A stretch of DNA of 64,000 nucleotides from Lateolabrax maculatus (Eukaryota > Chordata > Actinopteri > Acropomatiformes > Lateolabracidae). Location: NCBI GenBank assembly GCA_031216445.1, contig CM062218.1, positions 22,352,001-22,416,000 of the forward strand. Reading direction: 5' to 3'. Below, piece after piece: positions 1-11,268 of the stretch (positions are counted from its first letter, which is position 1; every line of letters begins with the position of its first letter). The notes beneath the pieces were generated by a model. That model saw only the letters and a program-made list of their open reading frames with translations. It had not been told where the DNA came from and made no database searches. A program made the position numbers and the translations under genes.

Positions 1-2140
1 TTTAAGGCACTTTCGCATTGGCTTCACTTGTCAGACCCGGAGGTTGCTGCTTGGTATCTGCAGGTAATCCCACCCACCCCCTTAATGTTTTCCACCTGGC
101 TGTGATACATTTTTTATTGAATATATTAAGTGATTATTTAAATTCCAGCATTTATTTGAGAATTTACAATATATCATTTGTAACTCCTGATGACTGTATG
201 TGACTGCATAAAGATTATCAGAGGCAATAAAGGATGACTCAGATCAAATATTCATTGCAAGGTGGGGAAATCATTTATGTGTGTCACTAATGGTTTTACA
301 CTTTTGTTAGAAAAATCATGACCTCAGCCTTGATCTAAACTTTAAAAATAAGTTACCCTAACTTTTACCAAAATGTCTCAACCTAAGTTGAGAACCTAAG
401 AACAGTCACTTTTCATACTCTAACACAAAGGTTTGTGGTTTCCAGGGGCAAATGTATGACTTTGGAATTAAAGCCTATGAGACTATGGTATGCAGTATAA
501 AGAAGATTTTGGGTAGACATGTAACAAAAGAAAATAGTCTTCAGATTTGTTTTCCATCCTGTGAGAAGTTTTGCCCGAGGTCATTTGTGTAGCTCTCAGA
601 CCTCTGCAGACATTTCCTGTCCTCCAAAGCTGCCTCCATAGAGTCATCACCTGAGGTGAAACTATCAGACAGCAGGGAAGGGGCAAAGATAGGTGGGGAA
701 TGACCACTATATTCTGTTTGAAGAAGTTCCTTTTATTTTCTAGTAATGAAAAAGCCCAACATAATGTCCCCTTTTCATTTGGACGCATAAAAGAAGATGG
801 ACAAAGCGAACCAAACCTGAGCCTGCAGGGTGTTCAAACTGCTGCAAGGCTTCATGGCAGAGAGACCTCTTTGCTTGACCTAACAAAGTGAAAGCACTTG
901 GCTTAGAATTCAGTGGTGGAGACAAGGATTACAGCGTCTGGATGGCTTCTTTTAATTCTCACTGCTGAACAACCACAATGAGCTTTTATGACAGTTTGAA
1001 AGAGAAGGACGGAGTGAATAATGTCCACAGTAAGTACAAGATGCTCTCAGGGTGGCATTATGTGGTGTTACAAGAATGGAGGTGGACTACAAGTCTACAT
1101 TAAAAGATTATGTTTATTGTTTCACATTGAGGTGGATGTGGCACAGGGGGAGGAGCAGGTCGTCCACTAATCACATGTGCATGATTCAAGGTTCGAGGTC
1201 CCTATTTTACAACACAGGGTGGCACAACAGAATTAAAGTTGTAGCTCTTCATGCTACACACATACAGAACATATATACTCACTTAGAATAGGACAGGATC
1301 AAATATAAAATAAAATTAAAACAATATATACAGTTATTTATATACATATATACATATGTAAACACCCAGAAAACAATTCTGTTGCACATTTTTGGAATTT
1401 GCATCTGGGGGAGTCCATCTGCCTTGATTTCTTGCATTCTGTCATCAACACTGCCCATCGAGAGGACTGTTACTTTCTGTTACAGGAATGACAAGTTAGA
1501 ACCTAGCACTTTACAATGAACTTTCTTCAAGACGGTGTTTTAACAAAGGCAGAGTACAGACTTTCAATGAGTGAACTCAGAGGTGAGGTAGAACATGGTG
1601 ACCAGTTAGGTGACCAATTATCTGGTGCTCACTGACAATGGTAGAGGGCAGTAGAAAGGTTTAATACTTAAATACCTTTTACCTTGCCTTTAAGCTTAAT
1701 ACTAATGAATTGTGTCCCAATTTTACCACAGTGTCTTTACAACTTTATATTTTGCTTTATTTAGTAAGAATAGCCTCCCCTCTGTGTGGTGTGAGCTGCA
1801 TCCATGATTGCAGACAAATGTGACTGTAAGTAAATATAAAACCTTAAAATGTGTGTATATGAAACAGGGGACTTTAAAGAATTAACATTTCCACGTCAAA
1901 TGAACCCCCAAGATCAACCACATTTAGTTTTGAAAGCTTTGCTGACCTCTAGTGGTAAAACACCAGCAGTTCTGAGTGTTGGTGATTTCACTTATTCAGC
2001 TGATTAGACCTTCTTTTAGGACTGTTTAGATGTGTACAAACTGTTTAAATAGGAAACATGAATATAACATTTTTATCTTCCAATTCTTTTGGGCCTTATT
2101 TCCCCTCTTACAGTTTGTATCTCCTGTTCAGATGATGGAA
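1..2140. other. Gene-free stretch, no recognised element
   Basis: I recognise no gene here. Open frames are short and of low coding character. The sequence is AT-rich with several TA-rich patches (about 1300-1360). A short ATG-led frame at 978 ending in a splice-donor consensus is discussed under findings; I do not call it a gene. Confidence 0.5.
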
Positions 2141-2145
2141 GGCCT

Positions 2146-2262
2146 ACTAGAAAATTGTGCTCAAGTAAAAATGCTGTTACAGTACTTTTACTCAAGTAAA
2201 TGTGAAAGTACTTGTGTAAAAATGTACTTAGATAAAAGTAAATCAGGAAAGTGCTCTATTAA
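2146..2262. repeat. Fragment of a dispersed 'CAAGTAAAAGTAC' type fish repeat
   Basis: The stretch repeats variants of TCAAGTAAA and AAAGTACTT several times. Related blocks recur in this window at about 31530-31620, 31740-31910, 49950-50075 and 57160-57540, so it is a dispersed family. This wording is typical of a very common teleost non-autonomous element. No coding capacity is visible. Confidence 0.5.
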
Positions 2263-3099
2263 ACATTTCTGTATTACACTTTTAATGGGGGATGGGTGAT
2301 ATATGATGCTACTTGGAATTAAAGAATACCTTTAGGCTACATAAAATAAATTGCATTAAATGTCAACATACACTGGAACATCATCACGCCGCCTAGCCCT
2401 TGTAATCCAAATCAACAATAAATTCAATTTCTATAGAAGCACTTTGCAGCCTGTGCATACAGCTGCTTATCAGTTATAAATATACAACCCTTCCTCTTTG
2501 TCTAACAATCAAAGGTACAAATGTCACTGCATTTCTGAGACTTCATTTTGCTGTTGATTCTGCACTGCACTCACGCAGGCCGCTGCTGCTTTAAACTTTT
2601 CTCATTTGGCTCTGGCTCCTTCATCCGAATATGCACAGAGGCAATTCTTCTTTGCGGCCATCTGGATCACAGACATGTGCATGTACATTCTTGACAGCAA
2701 GTTACCTTAAAAATGTCTTATAAATGCATAGGCTGGTGGCAGGCCAAGTATCTTTAGGTCGGTCTTGGTCACAGTCCTCCTCAGTTGCTGTCCATGGTCC
2801 ATAAAACTGGGCTTGACTCTTGCTTTAGTTCAGTTTTGACCCAGAGGCCAATCCAAACCAGTCAGTCAAGTCCAATGTCCTGTTGACGAATAAAAGGTCA
2901 ATGCATAAAATGGCGTCCATATACAAAATAAATTTTGTCACCTGTCCCCCGCTCCCTGGGGTTCCTACCCCATTGATTTGTTGGTCCCTTCGAAAGCTCT
3001 GTGGCTGTGGTTCTATGCAAATAACATAGAGAAAGGCAGATAATGGACAAAATTGACGGACACCACAGTTTATATTGACTATTTTTGTCAGTTAACAAT

Positions 3100-3430
3100 G
3101 AATTTGCTGGTAATACCCTGATACATCAATCCCTCCCAGGTTATAAACCTTTTGGGAACCCCATTTTAGCAGTACCTGACAAAGGTACTGGTGCGAGACC
3201 CGATCAAAGGCTTTTTCAAAATCTAAATTCAGGACTACTAGCCAGGTCAGCACAGGCTTGATCCAGGTGAATCAGCTTAAGGACATACGTGATGCTTAGA
3301 GTTTACTAAAAAGTTTAAAATCAAAGTTTAAAAGTGGGATAGGTCTCCAATTCTTCAAGTTAGCCTTGTCTTTGTCTTTATAAAAAAGAGTCACTACCGT
3401 GAGACCCTCCTCTCTGGGATGCATGGTTTT
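3100..3430 (-). pseudogene. Reverse transcriptase fragment of the Tx1-like LINE
   Basis: Minus-strand translation in shifting frames gives VVTLFYKDKDKANLKNWRPI, then, after a break, LNLDFEKAFDRVSHQYLCQV. These match the early RT fingers motif (NWRPI-LLN) and the motif with the first catalytic Asp (EKAFDRVSH) of L1/Tx1 elements. The frame is broken by stops and the YxDD region is absent, so this is a dead fragment. Confidence 0.65.
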
Positions 3431-3934
3431 AAAACAGTTTAAAATCTCTGCATATGCCCTGTAATAACACCGATGTCAACATTAAAATCTTCCAATGTTC
3501 TTTTCCCGATCATTCCTGTTTAAAATACAATTAATATAACAACCTAAAACTAAAGGTGCCCTACCTAGCACTAGCATGGGGACTTCTTAATAGGTCATAC
3601 CTGTCATTTTTGTCGTTAGAGCCATAACTATTTAAGACGTTAAAAGAGTTTCCCACAAAAGTCAAGTGTGCTAAAAGTGCCCAACCATCTCACACCACCA
3701 TGCTGCCCTTCACCAAGACCAGAGGGTTTTTGATTTAAATAGCCACTCCATCATTTTTGTTTTCATTTGATCCACACCATATCGATGTTCTTGGCCATAA
3801 CTCCTTCCACTCTCTGTAGTAATTTAAAAATGCCAAGCCACACAGCTGTGTTAAAAACACATCTAAATTAAAATAATTAAAAATAATAAAACAGTCTGGG
3901 CTCTAACTCTGGACTTCACACTTCTCACAATGAT

Positions 3935-4254
3935 GGTTGAGAAGACAAGTTTCTTCGCAAATGCATATTCGTCTGGAAGCTCTCAGTTAATTGTTATTTT
4001 TTTTATTTCCAATGGGCGTTAACGAGAGGAGACAACCAATCAGAGCAACAAAGAGCCATCCTATCGAACGGTACGTCCTGTTGTATGGTACGTCCTGTCA
4101 GAAGTTCGGCAAACACATATTTTTTATCAATATAAAGTTTAAGTGCAGTTGTTTGTTCTTCTTTTAGAGGAAATTTACCGTACAGTCCATTTATCCGTAT
4201 CTGCCAGAGCAAATTATACATGACCTCGCAGATTTGTCTGGTTTCCAGGCTCGT
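3935..4254. mobile_element. MITE, family A copy 1
   Basis: This is the first of three copies of one family in the window (others 32558-33016 and about 58270-58620). Shared landmarks are ATTTCCAAKGGGCGTTA, GACAACCAATCARAGCA, AGAAGTWCGGCMAACACATA and TTTGTTCTTCTTTTAG. Both ends are degraded relative to copy 2. The right end GTTTCCAGGCT matches copy 2's terminal repeat. It has an internal duplication of GGTACGTCCTGT. It lies inside the Tx1-like LINE, so it inserted later than that element. Confidence 0.65.
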
Positions 4255-5004
4255 AAATTTCATGAATATGGTTAAAATAAACAGGTACAAAATCTTAAGA
4301 CTAAAGGGGTTTCAATGTTTAAAAAAGCAGTCAATTTCTTGTGAATGGAGCTCTGCCTTCACTGTCATGAGTGAAAAGTGACTGGGATGAGCTACATTTC
4401 CATCCTCTGGGGGTTGGCCTTGAAGAGCTATGGTTAAGAAAGAAACCTCATTTGGGGAATTGGAGGGAAAGACTCTGGGCTCTTCTTCTTTGAGACTCCA
4501 GAGACTCAGAAGACAATTCTGATATAGACCTCTTGGCCTGCTGTGCATTGGGTAGGGGGGCATCCTCGCTGTCGTCTTGTGACTCATCATTTTCAAATTC
4601 TGAGCTAGCTCCTCCAACTGCCTGCATTGCCCCGTCTTCCTAAACAACCCTCTCCACTTGTGGGGCAATTGCAGGCCTATTGCCAAAGCATCAAAGTTTA
4701 TATAATTAATTACAATTATGAGGTGAAACAAAAAATTATATACAATTCATAAAACAAAATAAAGTAAATAAATAAAAGGTGAGGTGAGGAAGTGTAGCTC
4801 TGACTCCACCTCTTGTCTGTCTCTCCCCCTCTGGCAGCCAGCTCTGTCTGTGTCGGCCTTTCTCTATAGCTAGGCTGTGTTCATTGAGTCTGTACATAGT
4901 CATGGCTTTTCTTAATTTAGGACTTTTGACGGTGGTCAGATATTTTGCTAATGCAAAGTTTCTCTATAGGGTGTGATGGTATGTTTGTGGGTCACTAGCC
5001 TTTA

Positions 5005-5276
5005 GGGGCGGCCGTGGCTCAGTGGTAGAGCGGGGTCGTCTAATAACCCAAGGTTGGAGGTTCGATCCCTGCTCTCCCTCCCAAGGTGGTGGCCGAGGTG
5101 CCAATTGCTCCCGGGCACTGTGAACTGCTGCCCACCGCTCCAGTGTGAATATGGCACCTGTCTCTTTGTGTGACCCTGTGCATGTGCATGTGTGTTCGTA
5201 CAGGTGCCACTGGATGGGTTAAATGCGGAGAAATAATTTTGGGTGATAAATAAAGTTAAATTAAAAAAAAAAAAAA
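5005..5276 (+). mobile_element. tRNA-derived SINE
   Basis: The head carries RNA polymerase III promoter boxes: box A-like TGGCTCAGTGG at 5015-5025 and box B GGTTCGATCCC at 5059-5069. A tRNA-unrelated body follows, then AATAAAGTTAAATT and an A-rich tail of about 14 residues. This is the usual architecture of teleost tRNA-type SINEs. It sits within the decayed LINE between the ORF1 tail and its zinc knuckles. A target-site duplication was not obvious. Confidence 0.8.
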
Positions 5277-5307
5277 TTGGATTGCCTCTTAAGCCCACCC
5301 TCTTCAA

Positions 5308-6030
5308 TTAGCTGTCTAACTGTTTCATCTTGTCTGCCATTTTGTTTGCTTTGCTGCCTTTAGTTTGTTGCAAAACAACTGTTTGCAATATTTGAAGATG
5401 TGGTTTTATTTCTCCACAAAGAATGCCATTGGTGCACTCCTCAAAAGTATGCCAAATTTCTCTACATTTCCCACAAATGGTCTGTTGAAATGCTTCTGCC
5501 ATGTGCCCATGCTCTCCATATTTGCAGCAGAGCTTGGGCTGACCCTGATTGTGAATGTACCCCCCGCTGTTTCCCAGAACTAACACAGATTGCAGATGTT
5601 TCAGGCCTTAGAAGACCTAAGGCAGGTCCTTCCATTGTTGGATGGGGACTCTCCAAGCGCAATTCCAAATGCCAACTTCATCTCTCACTTTCGTAGCATG
5701 CCCTTTCACAGTGCAATATCTACCCAGCCACAAACAAATGTCTTCCACATTCACTGTCTCATTGAACATTCTGACAATGACCATTTTAGAGACCTTATCA
5801 GTCAGTTCCAATTGGGGTTTTGCATTTTCAAAGCATGTACAAAAGTCTCTTAACAGAATGGCAGCACAAAATCTTACACTAAATCCTTGGTCAAAGGGTA
5901 GGGTCACAATGCGCATGTGTTTTTGAATAGGAGAAGTTGAGTCTCGACATCCCCTGGTGCTTTCAATCTTTTTCTTTAAATGTAAATCAGACACTGTGGT
6001 GGCCCGTATGCCGGCATGGTTGGCCGTCAT
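5308..6030 (-). pseudogene. ORF1-like zinc-knuckle protein of the Tx1-like LINE
   Basis: Two adjacent minus-strand frames form one broken protein. The upstream frame (6030-5617) contains a run LWLGRYCTVKGHATKVRDEVGIW, shown only by its landmarks GRY and TVKG and GIW, which fits the RNA-binding region of ZCCHC3-like/Tx1 ORF1 proteins. The downstream frame (5586-5308) has Cys/His-rich knuckles of CCHC type: [13 protein letters not shown] and [14 protein letters not shown], followed by NGILCGE. Family members bind nucleic acid of the retroelement particle. Several canonical Cys or Gly positions are altered and the frames are offset, so it is not functional. A host ZCCHC3-like origin cannot be excluded, but the position upstream of endonuclease/RT remnants argues for LINE ORF1. 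Confidence 0.6.
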
Positions 6031-6060
6031 GGTGGAGGAACCATGTACTAAAAGAATAAA

Positions 6061-7974
6061 AGGACCTAAAACACTTAAAGTTGCCTAAAAAAACAACAAG
6101 GCTAGAAAAAGGGCTAAAATCAAAGATTTAAATATGCTAATAACTACTAAATGACTAATTAAAAGGCACTTACCTTTACTTGTTTAGCCTGGTGAAGATG
6201 TTGATCTGAAAGAGTTCAGGGAAGCAGTCCCTTGTGCCAATGAATTTGTATATGTGAAAAATTTGCAACTAGAGTGAAATTTAAATATTTTTGCACAAGG
6301 AATGAGCTGAATGTCCTCCAAGGTACTGGTAACAAAAACATTGCCACAAAGGGGCAAGAGTTTTTAACACCAACAGCAGGTGATCGCAGTCTTGGCCAAA
6401 AGGCAGAGAAGCCATGACTGTCAGGGGTCACCATTTCATTGTAAGGTATAACCACTACTTTCCACTAGTTAACATACACGGACAATCATTTTACTAGGAG
6501 AAATCAGGTTGGCAGGAAATCACAGAATAAGATTACATGCAGTAACCTGGTAACTGGTTAATATTTTACATGCTGTTGATTTTTCTTGATACATTGTATT
6601 GTTTTTAAATGTATTTATCCCCTACAGTGCTTTGAACAAAGGCTGGTTTACTTTAAATGTATTAGTGTATCAGCGATATAAGACACTGCTTCCTAAAAGA
6701 CAGTTTTCAGGAAGCAGGACAGGCTCACCAGCAGAGGGAGGGCAGGAGGTCTGTGTGGTTCATGCCCAAAGCAGAGTGCACTCTGTTGGCATTCCCCCAG
6801 TGTCCACAAACCCCTGGATGTGAACTGATAAGTTTGTATGTCCTATTAATGTGAAAATATCTTGTTATATTGTGATACGTTTGTATGTTGCAATAACATG
6901 AAAAAATCTTGTTATAGCGTGAAAATATCTAGATCACTATTCTCCACCTAAAAATGAAAGAAAAAGCTTTTATTTCTCTTCTGTGTTAGGATTAGATTAC
7001 TAAATTCAGGGTTCTATGCTTACATCTGACAAATGGTAGGGGTGAAGTCAAGTGCAATTGTCTACATACTGTAGTAGAATGCCAGATTGTATTATAAAAG
7101 GGGGTTGGCTTTGACACTAGAGAACCAGAAGTGAAAAAAGTGCTAATTCATTTCTAGGTTTCAGGAGTAATTCCTGCAGCTATTTCGTCGGATTTACTGT
7201 TAATGTGACCATTTGTACCTATGTATTGATTCACAATAATGGAGTATCTACCAAGTAATAGAAATCAACCTCCTGGCATAAAAACCAAATGAATTAAACA
7301 TTAAAAAATATATAAATGAAGAGTTAGCGTTTGTCAAAATCCTCACAAATGCTTACTTCAGCCTGCTTTCCATCGGAAGTGTATTGCACAGGGTTCTGCT
7401 ACGGTCCCAATAGCTGTCTACTGTATTTTAAACATGTAAAAATGGAATTTGTGAACATTTTACCATTAAATAATTACTCAGCTTTGTGGTAAACAATTAA
7501 AATTGCCGTACAATACCAGGAGCTGCTGGATATGCCAGCTGTGCCAGACTCAAACAGAAGTAGAACAAACCTTGCTGCTCATAAGGACATTTTTATGAAC
7601 ATGGGAAAATTAGTTTACTTGAGGCAAAAACCGTGGTGCACATTTCCCTAAAAACCCAACTTTTAATACTATGGTCTGTGCAGCAGTGTATCAGGGGTGA
7701 TGCACTTTTAAACATCATTGCACAAATTCTAATACATTTTAATTTTAGTTTTTTCATTATAGCTTTGAATTATTAAGAGATATCAAAATATGATAAAGGA
7801 TGTAATTTATTGTTTGTTAGGTCATCAACTACTGACCTATAAATAGACAAGAACCTCAATTTCTAATTAGGAGAGATCCAGAAACTAGAGCAGCTACATG
7901 AGCTTGGCCCACCAGCTAAACCTTGAAAACTAATTGACCATGTACGTAATTCCCTGATGTCCTACTATATTGAC
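6061..7974. other. Gene-free stretch
   Basis: No coding region is recognised. The part to about 6480 may be the 5' region of the minus-strand LINE. A 16-bp direct repeat (AGACATCAAATAATAT) begins at about 7977 and again at about 8000. Confidence 0.4.
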
Positions 7975-8639
7975 TCAGACATCAAATAATATTTGAAAGA
8001 CATCAAATAATATGCAAAAGAAAGAAACATGCAACAGGTTCCAGTCATTTTCCATTAATTTATTTAACTTGTTGGGTTGTGTGTACCAAAACAGTTGTGT
8101 GGATTGGAAGTTTGGGGTATTTCTGCCATGACTCATGATTGAAATTCTGCCTTGGATGAGGGAAAAAAAAACGAGTGCTGGTACTCGGTCAGCTCCAGAA
8201 GCAAACACCAAAATTTGTTCCAGTGTGATCTCAAGCACACATACTATCTAGTGTGGTCATAAAGTCATTCGAATCTGTGATGAAATCTAGGATTGTGTCA
8301 GCAAAAGTCAGAGCAGCTCAAATGAAATCTCAAAATACTGCAGAACACAAATACATATTGAATTTCCCTTCAATATCTAAGAAAGTCTCTCCAGTATCCT
8401 TCCACTCTCTTTTCTATTTGCCACCGGTTGCTTCCAGGAGGGGACAGCGTCACTTTGAACTGTGAGATCAAGTCTGTAACTTTAAGAGGCCTCTCTGATG
8501 AAGAAAACACCTCCTTGAAGATGCTGGGGTGAATTTTCATCAGGTCAAGGAGACCAAATGTGTTCAGTCCTTCAGCAAGTCTGTAAAAACAACAATAAAA
8601 AAAATTACAAAGGGTGAATGTTACTCTGAAATGGAACAT
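7975..8639 (-). pseudogene. HECT-domain fragment (G2E3-like), broken
   Basis: The minus-strand frame 8639-8370 includes a segment around GLLDLMKIHPSIFKEVF and ends with WRDFLRY and a stop. The frame 8238-7975 contains EQILVFASGADRVPAL, which matches the C-lobe HECT consensus of an (F)ATG(A/S)..(I/V)P(P/A)xGF type. This is the layout seen in fish proteins annotated as G2/M phase-specific E3 ubiquitin ligase-like, a widely amplified group. HECT ligases transfer ubiquitin through a C-terminal Cys in an NTC(F)-type motif; here the matching place reads FQSTQL, so that Cys is missing. In-frame stops and the lack of upstream domains mark it as a pseudogene fragment. It could instead belong to a repeat that captured a HECT domain. 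Confidence 0.45.
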
Positions 8640-9490
8640 GTATACGTTTAGAGAACAAAATAAGTTATATATAAGAAAGCATGTTTAGATAAAAGCATGT
8701 TAGCCCAACACACCCAAGTGATGAGAACCAAGCAATTGCCATAGGTTAAGTAAACCAGGAGTGCCACACTTATCTGACCATCATTACCCAGTTTAGCAAT
8801 CCTTTAACACAGACAGACCCAACACACTGAACAGTCCACCCATGGCCCTAATCCAACAGGAGCAAGGGCACTATATTAGATAACTGTATGTGGCACCAGC
8901 TAGGTTCGTTTTTCAGCAAGAAATACAGAATGTGTGGCTCACCCAAGCATTTTCCTCAAAAAAAAAAAAAAGAAAGAAAAACCCGCTGTAGCACTGTCAT
9001 AAACAAAATTAAGGCTTTAAAAACAGAAGTTAAATACAATTTCCCAATTTGCAATGACCATTAAGAACGAACATTGGGACTAATATATACACAAATACTC
9101 ACTGTTGTAAAGCTTCTTTTGTCCTTGTCATGACCTGCCTTTGTTCTCTCCTTATGTTTCACAGTGTTTCTTCTGGGGACTTTCTAAATTTTCCACGTTC
9201 CATTCCTATTTGTTGTCTTGTGATTCATTCCGTGTTTCCTGTTTTATTTTGTAGTTGCTTCCCTTGTCTCTTTTTCTTGTTACCTTTCCTGTTACCTTAG
9301 TTTGACCTGGACTCGTCTGCCCTGCCCTTGGCTACGTTTCATTAGTTGTTCACGTTTCATTAGTTGTTGAGTTCCCCTCACACTATATTCACCATTATTT
9401 CAATTCAGAACTACTCATGTTACTGAATTATGCTGTTTTGCACACCCTTTCACATTATAGTAATGTTAGTCGGCCAGACAAAAGCGATTA
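8640..9490. other. Gene-free stretch upstream of the Harbinger remnant
   Basis: An A-rich tract lies near 8959-8985. No gene is seen. The left end of the Harbinger-type transposon may lie in this stretch, but I could not find its terminal inverted repeat. Confidence 0.35.
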
Positions 9491-9497
9491 TGTTATT

Positions 9498-10131
9498 ATG
9501 GTGACGGAGCTCCTCATTAGGTTGAGAAGCTCCAATGAGGCCCTGTTTATGGGGAAGTGGAATGCTTCTAAACTGGCCTGGGAGTGAGTTTTGTTTTATT
9601 TTAAATTGAAGCATCATTGAATCACTTTATATTACATATTACTGTTGTTTTTCTAAATGTTTCCAAATAAAGACATGTTGCATGTCTTGTTTTTTATTAA
9701 ACCTAACTGCATTAATACCATGCAAGTTTTCAAGCATTTCACATGTTGTATGTTGTCATTTTGTTCTGCATTTCAGTGCCAGCAGGAAACTAGTGCAGAT
9801 GATAGGTATAGAGGGGAAACTGCTCAGGGCACAGGCAGCAAAAAAATGGGAAAACCTTAAAAAGAAATACAAGGTCCTGTGGTATACGTCATATTTACAT
9901 GTGTTTCAGTAACAATAAGCAACAGTATTTTGACAACAAATGTGTTCATATTAAGAAGAACTGAAATTTTTTGTGTGGTACACCTCAGTTAATTAAGTTT
10001 GCCCTCCTTTAACCCTACAGGACTGGAACACCACCCTGCAGGAACAGGGACTGATCAGGGAGCTGGCAGTGGTTTCCCCTGATGCATGAGGCAATTGGCT
10101 CAAAACCATCTATAACTCCAAGGTAGAGTAA
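9498..10131 (+). pseudogene. Harbinger Myb/MADF-like protein, three exons, broken
   Basis: The reconstruction uses good splice signals. Exon 1 (9498-9583) starts MVTELLIRLRSSNEALF and ends before GTGAGT. Exon 2 (9777-9873) follows TTTCAG and encodes KLVQMIGIEG...AAKKWENLKKKYK, the tryptophan-spaced helix pattern of the Myb/SANT-like domain found in Harbinger accessory proteins and NAIF1-like proteins. Exon 3 begins at 10021 after CCTACAG. Its recognisable part (GSWQWFPLMHEAIGS) lies in another frame after a stop, so the gene is frameshifted. In active relatives this protein carries the transposase into the nucleus and binds the ends. Confidence 0.6.
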
Positions 10132-10997
10132 TTTTTTTAATGATGTTATGGATGGATGCACAGCAGGTTATTATTGTCGGTAAAAATGTAGGGTCCACCT
10201 CCAGTGCTTTGAAGAAAATGCTGCGCCATCTTGTTTTCATCATGCCAAAGGCCCGCTCTATGATACAGCGGCCCTTGGCATGATGAAAATTATAGCGCTC
10301 CTGGACTCTGCCGTGCAGTGGTTCTCTGTAAGGTGTCAGGATGCAGACTGGCTGCTCCATGCAGGGGTACCCACCATCCCCAACAAGGAAGTAACCTGCA
10401 GGAGGGTACAGCTGATTTGTGAGGAGGGGGCTGTTTTTGAAAACTCTTGTGTCGTGGACTGATCCTGGGTAGCCTGCAAAAGTTTCTAAAAACTTGCCAC
10501 TACTGTCACAAACTGCCTGGAGCTGGATGGAATGAAACAGCTTTCTGGTCAGTCTCTGGAGGCAGGACCGGCAAGTGCCTTAATCGTAATGTGGCACCTA
10601 TCAATTGCACCCACACAGGTTTTAAAGGCATCCTGCTGTGCTAATGCAGCAAAGCCTTGTCCAACCGTATCCAGCTAATGGGGCTTGGGGAATTGGATAC
10701 AGTGGTTCCTCTTATCCATTATATTTCCTGCCATTTTACTGACAGCACGGAAGATGCTGGTCTTAGGGACAGCAAAGGCACGGCAAACCACTCTGTGGGA
10801 TGCCCCATGAGCCAGCCAATAGAGGAAGATCTCCAGCTCAGGTTCCCAGCCATGGGTTTTTTCAGTACATACTAGTGCCATCAACCTATTCACAGTGCCA
10901 CATGTGGGCCGGAAATCCATCCTAAGGTGACCCACGCCTACAGCTTCAGCAATGGCACTGAAGTGTTCACCACACCATATCAAATAGGTGATTTCTG
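10100..10997 (-). pseudogene. PIF/Harbinger (HARBI1-like) DDE transposase, one stop and one frameshift
   Basis: The minus-strand protein begins after a TTCTTTCCAG acceptor near 10998. It has a helix-turn-helix region (VPKTSIFRAVSKMAGNIM), then GAIDRCHI with the first catalytic Asp (codon 10602-10600), GYPGSVHDTRVF, GDGGYP with the second Asp (10378-10376) and CIIERAFGMMKTRW with the catalytic Glu (10258-10256). The full DDE triad is therefore present. Two lesions are visible: an in-frame TAG after FPKPH near 10675, and a frameshift in the stretch after GPAS near 10550. The lack of other damage suggests a fairly young copy. The DDE_4 superfamily fits; domesticated HARBI1 is less likely given the lesions and the flanking Myb-like gene. 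Confidence 0.75.
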
Positions 10998-11218
10998 GAA
11001 AGAATAAAATCGATATGATGCTACAGACCAAAATTTCAACAAATGTTACAAAATGAGTGATTGAAAATGTGACAAAAGCACAGTGGTAATTAGTAGGTCT
11101 ACCTGCTTTCCTTTAATTTTTTTTATTATTAAACAACATATTGTAGCCTTGTTACAGTGGGAAAGATAAATGTCACTATCTGACATGCATAAATAAAGTA
11201 AACTGTATCACATTAGCC

Positions 11219-11268
11219 TACATTACATTAATTTAGCAGAGCTTTTATTCAAATGGACTTATAATGTA
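11219..11268 (+). repeat. Short conserved SINE-tail motif
   Basis: ATTAATTTAGCAGAGCTTTT followed by ATTCAAATGGACTTATAA is a diverged form of the very widespread fish motif 'TTTAGCAGACGCTTTTATCCAAAGCGACTTACA', known from V-SINE-type elements. Only this tail block is visible. Confidence 0.5.

Larger units (their letters stand above)
2725..6060 (-). mobile_element. Degenerate Tx1/L1-like LINE, interrupted by a MITE and a SINE
   Basis: Reading the minus strand from about 6060 downward gives, in order: an ORF1-like protein with CCHC zinc knuckles (6030-5308), an acidic Ser-rich tail (about 4640-4510), an endonuclease-like segment ending in a run of the type NSYGSNDKNDRYDLL (about 3650-3580), and reverse-transcriptase blocks. 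The RT blocks are LKNWRPIPLLN near 3340-3370, LDFEKAFDRVSHQYL near 3185-3230, and a later block ASGSKLN...GPWT near 2780-2850. All parts carry stops and frameshifts. The order ORF1, endonuclease, RT is that of L1/Tx1 LINEs. Most of the endonuclease and the central RT are missing. A MITE (3935-4254) and a SINE (5005-5276) lie inside it. The ends are not defined; the 5' part may reach 6480. Confidence 0.65.
9490..11040. mobile_element. PIF/Harbinger DNA transposon remnant with two convergent genes
   Basis: The segment carries the two genes expected of an autonomous PIF/Harbinger element: a Myb/SANT (MADF)-like DNA-binding protein on + (9498-10131) and a DDE transposase on - (about 10997-10100). 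Their 3' ends meet near 10100-10130. Both are interrupted. Terminal inverted repeats and the usual 3-bp TWA target duplication were not located, so the outer limits given are only those of the coding parts. Confidence 0.7.

Noticed and set aside
4312..4731. 139-residue minus-strand open frame as a gene
   Set aside because: Another minus-strand frame of the same DNA gives an acidic Ser-rich ORF1 tail of the LINE; this frame is a shadow.
5005..5075. tRNA gene
   Set aside because: The boxes A and B are present, but the segment continues into a SINE body with A-tail, and the cloverleaf is not complete; it is a SINE head.
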